From: Glebionis coronaria
Taxonomy: Eukaryota; Streptophyta; Magnoliopsida; Asterales; Asteraceae
Reading direction: 5' to 3'
NCBI GenBank assembly: GCA_025667525.1
Contig: CM046876.1
Location: forward strand, 569,529,469 to 569,593,468
DNA length: 64,000 nt
Position 1 is the stretch's first letter; each line of letters begins with the position of its first letter. Below, piece after piece: positions 57,720-64,000 of the stretch. The notes beneath the pieces were generated by a model. That model did no database searches. It had not been told where the DNA came from and was given only the letters and a program-made list of their open reading frames with translations. A program made the position numbers and the translations under genes.

Positions 57720-59675
57720 CTATGGAGAACAAAATAGAGGAGGGTAGTAATTCATGCAACCATTTTGTTGTTCATTATTTATCCTAGGTGTATTTGATCT
57801 AGGTTTAGAGTTATGATTATTCCTTCTAGGTGTTGGAGTTTTACTTCTAGGTCGTGAATTGTTTTGATTATCTTTTCTAGGAGTTGTTGTTCTACTTCTA
57901 GGCTTAGACACATTTCGTACTCTAGGTGGAGTAGAAGATGGTCTTGATAAACTTCTATTTCCAATGAGAGGTTTATTTAATGGCTTGTAGAACTTATCAA
58001 CGGTATTGTTGTCAAGTATGGGTAATTTTACTTTATTAACAATAAGTTGCTTTGGTTTTTCATCTAACTTAGACTTTTCAGAAAGTTCAGGATTTTCACC
58101 AAAATCACCCTCTGGCCGCGGTACCTTATCTATGGCGGCGGTTCCATAGTGATAAGGAACTGCCCCATACAATTTGGGACCGCTTACAGCAGACGTTTTT
58201 TGTGAAAACCTTACTTGTTTTGGTTCACTAGTTGAGGCTTCATTTGAGTTAAAACCTATACCAAGTCTTTCCTTTGAATGAACTTGATGGTTTAACATGT
58301 CATCAAGAGCACTAGTACTTTTCATGAATTTTTCCAATTTAATGGAGGTGTTCTTGAGGTCTTCATTTTCTAATCTAAGTTTCTCACAACTTAAGAAACT
58401 TAAATCAACCTCTTTATTTTTCTCAAGTTTAGCCAATTTCTCCCTAAGTTCATTGATCTCATTTTCGAGCTTAGTTTTGGTTGATTTTAAGGTTTTGTTC
58501 TTTTCTATGAATTTGAGACTAAGTTTGTGTAAACTATCATATTTGCCTTCAAATTCAATATCATCAAAGGTGGAGCTATCATAACTATAATATTCGGTTT
58601 CGGAATGTACCTATTTAGAAGTGTGAGCCATAAGACATTTCTCCTCTTTGGGGTTGTCATCATCATCTTCACCGCTATCGCTCCAAGCCCCACTAACGAA
58701 CGCCGTGTGGTTCTTATCGCGAGCGGGCTTTGGACAATTACCAATGAAGTGATTTGGATCACCATATCTAAAGCAATTCCTATCACCTTTTTGGTTCTTG
58801 GCAAACCGATTCTTTGAGAATGGTTTCTTGTCATTGTTGGGTTGCCTAACGTGTTGACCTCGTCTCTTGAAGAACTTCTTGAAATCTCTCACCGCCAATG
58901 CATACTTCTCGTCATCGCTTTCCGAGGAACTATCATGGTCACTTTGTGCCTTCTTGGCTTTAAGTGCAAGAGATTTCCTTTCACTCTTGGTTTTCACTAA
59001 TTCCGAGTCCTTCAAAGTTATCATCTCATGAACCTTCAAGTTGCCTATGAGTTCATCGAGTGATAAAGTTGAGAGATCTTTCGATTCTTCAATCGCCGTG
59101 ACTTTTGCTCTCCACTTTGGATGTAAAGCCCTTAGAAACTTCCTAACATTATTCTTGCTAGAAAAACCTTCATCAAGTGCTTTTAGACTAGTAATAATGG
59201 TGTTAAACCTAGCAAATGCACTATCAATAGTTTCATCTTCTAAGATGACAAATTGTTCATATTGTTGGACAAGAAGATCGATTTTGCTTTCCTTGACTTG
59301 GCTATTACCTTGGTGGGTTACTAAAAGAGTGTTCCAAATATCTTTAGCGGTTTCAACCATAAAAATCCTTTCATACTCTTTCTTAGGTAAATCATTATAA
59401 ATCACCATTTTAGCCTCATTATTTTTTGAAAGTTTCTTTTTAGTATCGTCATTAGCTTTGTCAAAAGTGACCAATTCTTTTGTTTTAGAAACTTCATTAA
59501 ATTGATAAGGTAAAAAATCACCATTGGTAATAACATGCCAAAGATCTAAATCTTTTGATTTCACATAAGTTTCAAATCTATTTTTCCAATAGATAAAACT
59601 ATCGGTTTCAAAAAGTGGTGGTCTTTGCATAGATTGCCCTTCTAGGTATTTGTTGGAATCTATAGATCGATCCAA
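57720..59675 (-). pseudogene. gag: Sirevirus-like gag with coiled coil and in-frame palindrome
   Basis: Starts [23 protein letters not shown]2-type capsid region to about residue 230, an acidic Ser stretch, then a knuckle [14 protein letters not shown] whose second Cys is Tyr. A TAG at 58611 interrupts the frame; the following Leu/Glu/Lys-rich segment looks like a coiled coil. Codons near 58116-58183 are the four-block palindrome (copy 6), translated as GAVPYHYGTAAIDKVPRPEG. The last part is Arg/Ser/Pro/Thr-rich (RPRSKTPTPRR) and stops at 57720, one frame off the protease. Confidence 0.85.
58116..58183. repeat. Nested GGTTCC/GGAACC palindrome, copy 6, inside gag
   Basis: Blocks CCGCGGTACCTTAT (58116), GGCGGTTCCATAGT (58137), GATAAGGAACTGCC (58151) and GGGACCGC (58176). 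It sits within codons of gag without disrupting the frame. Confidence 0.8.
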
Positions 59676-59718
59676 GTTTTAAAATACAATATACTTTAAA
59701 AATTCTTGAGCAACCACG

Positions 59719-59731
59719 CTCTGATACCAAT
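59719..59731 (-). other. Primer-binding site, initiator-Met tRNA type
   Basis: TTGGTATCAGAGC on the minus strand, adjoining the LTR. Confidence 0.85.
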
Positions 59732-60953
59732 TGTAGAAACTAGAAGGGGGGGGGGGGTTGAATAGTTTCTTATAATTTACTTGTTAAAAGGTGGTTTTCA
59801 AATATCCTTTTTAAAAACTTAGACTTGAGGAAATGTGTGAAATCTTCTTATGCACAATATGAACAATGATAGTGTAACTAAGCTAATACTAACAAATATA
59901 TATGCACAAAGAATAAAGAATGTAAAGAGTTAAGGGTAAAGAAAGATCAAACCGAACACCAAGGATTTATAGTGGTTCGGCAACGAAGCTCACTCCTCGT
60001 TCCTACTCCACTCCTCGAGTACTCCTTACTCGAGAGTTTACTACACAACAAGCTCCTTATGGTGGAGAAAACCATACACGTCGCTTAACCAATTTCCGAC
60101 TCTAAGCTAAAAGTCGAGCCCTAATCGTAGCTAGGACCAATCTACACAACTATACTTAGTACATACACAACTTCCAAATAGACACAACTACTTGGATCTT
60201 CTCAACTAAGACACAAAAACAAATGTATAAAAGTAGATCTTCAATGGATCTTTGATGGTGGACTCAACACTTCACGAGGATAGTGTTCTTCTCTTTGCAC
60301 TTGGAGAGGAAGGGATGGAAGAACAAGATTTACTTCTTAAACAAGTAGTAATCAAACAAATGATCAAAGATTTGAGTGATTAAAGAAGAGAGTTTGAATC
60401 TGGAAATAGATGTGCAAAAGAGGTAATTTGAAAAGCTGAGAATGGTCCACTATTTATAGGACAAAGGCCCAACAGATATATCTGGCCGCGGTTCCTTAGC
60501 TTAGCCGGCGGTTCCTTATCGATAAGGAACCGCCTAGGCACTAGAGAACCGCTGCCTAGACTCCGCTCCATTTTTTGTCCTTTAGTGGTGGAGGTCTTAT
60601 CTGGATATAAAAAATATCCTGAAAGGATATTCTTAACCAAATAAGAATATGCCATTTTCAAATTTCAAATAAATAATTTAATAAAACATTTTCTTAAAAA
60701 GAAAGTTTAATAAAAACTTGTCACGCTTAATAAAAAGTGAGTTTTAAGAAAGTTTAAATCACTTGATCACTTGATTAAGGTTAGTACTTGTTTATTCATA
60801 CCTTAAGTGAAAATGGGTAAAATGAAAAAATACTTGAACTCAAGAATTCGTTTTTCGTTGTTTTCGTAAATGCTTGTTTTACATATTGTCGTAATCAAAA
60901 CAAAGCGAGACCAAAAAATGCAAGTAACGTTTTTAGACATTATTGCATTAACA
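59732..60953 (-). repeat. 5' LTR of the Sirevirus-like element (1222 bp)
   Basis: Direct repeat of 51889-53113 with a 12-base G run at 59746-59757 and palindrome copy 7 at 60486-60552, then the TATA box in transcription direction (about 60450, minus strand). Confidence 0.94.
60486..60552. repeat. Nested GGTTCC/GGAACC palindrome, copy 7
   Basis: CCGCGGTTCCTTAG (60486), GGCGGTTCCTTATC (60507), GATAAGGAACCGCC (60521) and AGAGAACCGC (60543). The inner pair is a perfect 28-bp palindrome. Confidence 0.9.
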
Positions 60954-60958
60954 ATATA

Positions 60959-62744
60959 GGAAATAGTATGCAAAGTAGTTATGATAGCGCTAACCTCATG
61001 ACACCGATGCTAATGACAAGATGAAACAATAATAAGTGCCCACTAGGTGTTCTATCCCTAAGACAACCTCTGAAATGGCAATAAGATACGTCCGTTTGGC
61101 AATGGTGACAGAGGACACCCGGACGGGAGTGCCAAACTCCAATAGATCTATCTATAACATATGTGCTTACTTTACCGGTCATCCGGAAGTAACTAACGGT
61201 TCATGATGGGCAAAGTGGGATAATGGTACTTAGTCATATCCATAAACATAACTTTAGTGAATAGATCAAGAAAACATAGTTTTGCATCCATAAAAGATGT
61301 TACAAGCATTATCTCACCCCAAACAGATTAAACATATAAAGCAGTTTAAAAGGGGCTATGACTCACCTAAAGCAATGAACCAATCCGTACAAGTATAGAA
61401 ATCTATTAATAACAAACAACACAAGCGGCAACCTAAATATAATACTATAGTTTGGCACAAGCAATTAAATCATATAAGTCTATCACGTATGTCACTCGCC
61501 AATCATGTGCTTAGTTTTTATAGATAAAATCTGACTTATCAAAATCATATAGTTAATATTAGTATCTTATACATAGGCAAATATTTAATTCTGACTCGAC
61601 AGAATTTCGACAGCCTTTCGGCGTAAAATTCAATTCACCCAAATTTAATTTAGCTAAATTTATAGTCACGATTTCTACTAAAATTCGACAGCCTTTCGGC
61701 GTCGTTTTGAAATTGTCATTTTTAGTAACTTCCAAAATATCGACCATTTTCACAATCACCAATCAACCAATACTCACTTTCCGCAAAATAACCATTTACA
61801 TCGTCCAACTCGTAACAATAAAGTACTTCCAACACGCGCTTTGACCCTTTTCAAAATATTTCCAATATATAAGTGCATCATTTTAAACTCGTTTCGACAC
61901 TCAAAATAACTCGGTTTAACTCGAAAACATCATTTTGACCATTTTTAAATTATAGACAACAAACACATTTTCAGTTTTCGTAAAAATTAAGTTTTCCTAC
62001 AACAAAATTCAAACGACTATATCTTGCTCATTTTAAATCTGATTTTAGCTTATAAAATATCAAAACGAAGGTATTAACTTGAGTTTTCATAATCTCGTAC
62101 TAATCTAGTGTCGAAACAATTTTTATAACCCTTTAAGCTCGAAATAAAATTTGGACAAAAAGTATAGTTTTTGCAAAAATACATTTTTGACCACTTTCAA
62201 ACATAACTACTAGTAGTAACACTACAAATTTCTTCAAAGATTCATATACACAATAAATATAGTAAAAACATGTTCAAGTTCAGAATTATAAATATACTAA
62301 CATATATTTTGTAAAAACTTGAAGTCATACTTAAAAATACATAAATTTAGTAGCTTCATCCGTAAATCACATGGATCTAAAAGTTTATAAACATAAAAAT
62401 ATTTTCCATCTTTTATTTTTATGAAAAACACATGATAAGCAACATGCAACATGAATCTACAAATATATGCATGAAAAATGAAAGAATCAAAATAGGTTTA
62501 AGAATAACCTTATGTAGCGTATCTACGTAGTCACAATATCCCGATCTACAATATAATCAACACTAAACCAATATTTAACCAACTTCTTCTAATTTAACCA
62601 AATAACCCAAATAATATAAACCCTAGCTTCCTTTTCTCTTTTAAAACCCTTGATTATATGAAACTAACAGAACATATGCTTAGAATGAAGCTTTAAGTTT
62701 TCCAACAATGGAGTTTTATAAAAAAATGGTGTTGGCCGTGAGTT

Positions 62745-62777
<33 letters not shown>

Positions 62778-63584
62778 TGATTTTTGTATGTGTAGTTTAT
62801 GAGGTGAATGATTGTATGTAATAAGTTAAATATTGATGATGTTAGAACACACACATAAGAAAATGACACTACAAAACATTACCAAAAATTTTAACAATCC
62901 CGTGTGTGTGTAAGACTACGGGGCCAGCCATATGGTGCCAAAAATGGGGGAAATAAACATTTTTAAATGGTAACTTTTTTAAGGTTTAAGGTAAAAAGGG
63001 TAAGTAGTTTTAGGTAATTATAAAATATATATATTTAGGTTTAAAATACGTAAATGATAGAAACTTAGCGAAATAAATTAATTTTATAATTTTACGAGGT
63101 AAAACGCCATTTTATGATTTATAAAACACTTTATGCATGCTAACGACGATTAAACGTAAAACTACGTAATATATGAAAATACGTTACGTATAAATTATTC
63201 ACCGTAAATACGATTTATTACTATAAATAGCAAAAATACAAATTACGTACACAGAAACGCTCACAGAGAGTTAGGTAACACATAGTTCATATAAAGATCG
63301 ATCACGCAAGTAAAACTAAACAGCTAAGCACGTAATTCACATTTAACGAATAATCTCACAGATTATCGTCAATTCATTGATCGTCACAGTAATATGGTCA
63401 GATTCATAGAAAATTCACAGAATGATGACTGAGCACAATGTTAAGTCATTACACGTCCTCAGACGGTTATTCAGAAAATGCGGGATAACTTCCTGGTTGA
63501 AAGCAGTTCAAGCACATAGTTGACTAAAAAACTCAAGGGGTAAAACAGTCATTTTAAAAATATGGAAACTTTACGATGGTTACA
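60959..63584 (-). repeat. Main part of the solo LTR
   Basis: Non-coding. Features: GACAGCCTTTCGGCG phrase repeated at about 61610 and 61687; a (GA)n microsatellite at about 62745-62774; TTTTATAAAA near 62713, a possible TATA box on the minus strand. Ends GGTTACA at 63584. Confidence 0.7.
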
Positions 63585-63589
63585 TATTG

Positions 63590-64000
63590 ATCCAAAGTAT
63601 CAAAGTAACGTCTGTAAGTTGCTAATATCTATTTATGGATTAAAGCAAGCTTCCAGAACCTGGAATAAGAGGTTTGATGAAGAAATCAAGAAGCTTGATT
63701 TTATTTAGACTCCTGATGAGCCTTATGTATATGTCAAAGCTAGTGGGAGTAATGTAGCATTCCTCGGCTTGTATGTCGATATTACTCATGGAAAATAACA
63801 TTCAAATGTCGCAGGAAGTTAAAACTTGGCTGAGCAAATGTTTTTCTACGAAAGATTTTGGTGATGCTGCATATATTCTTAGACTTAAGATCACACGAGA
63901 TAGATCTAAGCGGTTGATATCTTTAGTTCAAAGTGCTTATTTTGATAAAGTCCTAAAGAAGTATAGGATGGATAAATCGAAGAAAGGATTTTTTTTCTAA
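63590..64000 (+). pseudogene. Old Ty1/copia: RT central part, runs to window end
   Basis: Continues the RT frame broken at 51447: DPKYQSN, then IYGLKQASRTWNKRFDEEIKKL, a TAG near 63707, and SGSNVAFLGLYVD. The catalytic YVDD block is damaged: after YVD the bases for the second Asp are missing and the frame shifts, with the remainder (ILLMENNIQM, then SAYFDKVLKKYRMDKSKKG) read from 63773. The element continues beyond the window. Confidence 0.85.

Larger units (their letters stand above)
51889..60953 (-). mobile_element. Full-length Sirevirus-like Ty1/copia element
   Basis: LTRs of 1225 and 1222 bp (TGTTAATGC...TTTCTACA on the minus strand) with a perfect 5-bp duplication, ATATA (51884-51888, 60954-60958). 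The primer site ATTGGTATCAGAGCG adjoins the right LTR and is a perfect iMet match. Gag, protease, integrase, RT and RNase H follow in copia order, then palindrome copy 5, a small CxCC ORF, internal purine tracts and the terminal tract. Stops and frameshifts disable gag-pol. LTRs differ by about 2% by eye. Confidence 0.94.
51448..63584 (-). mobile_element. Solo LTR of a LARD-related family, split by a nested element
   Basis: TGTAAC...GTTACA ends are flanked by TGTTG (51443-51447) and TATTG (63585-63589), a 5-bp duplication with one change. Removing this span restores the RT reading frame of the old copia element across the site. After taking out 51889-60953 and one ATATA copy, about 3067 bp remain, close to the 2.96-kb LARD LTR. 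It shares phrases with that LTR: a GTCAACACAA(A/T)GGTTG...TATAGGTTTA-like stretch near the left end, and TTGGCCGT(G)AG...TTAGAGAGA near 62734. No second LTR or interior is present, so it is a solo LTR left by recombination. Confidence 0.8.

Noticed and set aside
62745..62774. (GA)n tract as a regulatory GAGA element
   Set aside because: Looks like an ordinary microsatellite expansion; the related LARD LTRs have only a short GAGAGAAGAAGG stretch here.

Overview
The window is plant nuclear DNA, AT-rich and made almost entirely of nested LTR retrotransposons. I see no ordinary host gene, tRNA, rRNA or CRISPR array. Every recognisable protein is a Ty1/copia protein or an accessory protein of a plant LTR element. 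From memory, the copia gag-pol at 20-28 kb and the 549-residue protein at 14.2-15.9 kb look most like families that are abundant in Asteraceae genomes. I therefore infer a eudicot, perhaps an asterid, but the species cannot be fixed from this sequence.

Left half. 1-1101 is unclassified non-coding DNA. 1102-7988 is a partial copy of a large non-coding LTR element (LARD-like, minus strand); the complete copy lies at 38076-49075. 7989-36396 is the 3' part of a Sirevirus-like copia element (plus strand): an env-like/plant-transposon-protein fragment (8001-8774), two tandem modules each made of a nested palindrome followed by a small Ser/Pro-rich CxCC ORF, a run of polypurine tracts and a 3' LTR (34790-36396). 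Its first small ORF is split by a non-coding small-LTR element (9576-32360, minus strand). That element was itself invaded by a non-autonomous Ty3/gypsy-like element with one intact ORF (12480-19215, TSD ATATC) and by a young Ty1/copia element (19279-31526, TSD TGAAT). LTR divergence judged by eye (about 3%, 2% and 0.6%) agrees with this nesting order.

Right half. An old, decayed Ty1/copia element (37285 to the window end, plus strand) is the host sequence. It is interrupted by the complete 11,000-bp LARD-like element (38076-49075, TSD CCATT, inside the gag zinc-knuckle codons), by a roughly 360-bp MITE-like element (49721-50080), and by a solo LTR of a related LARD family (51448-63584, TSD TGTTG/TATTG). 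The solo LTR contains a full-length Sirevirus-like copia element on the minus strand (51889-60953, TSD ATATA).

The most interesting signals: (1) a roughly 70-bp four-block nested palindrome built on GGTTCC/GGAACC, found seven times, just upstream of the LTR TATA box, inside a gag gene, and 150-240 bp upstream of each small accessory ORF; (2) the accessory ORFs themselves, three divergent members with an HxGxxCxCC-type motif; (3) a 12-bp ATTCC(A/G)AT repeat module shared by three otherwise unrelated nested elements; and (4) a hairpin in the gypsy-like element that keeps its loop (TGAGGACA) while its stem varies in a base-paired way, sitting just upstream of each polypurine tract. Coordinates of LTRs and target-site duplications were read directly from the sequence; family names rest on remembered motifs and were not searched.
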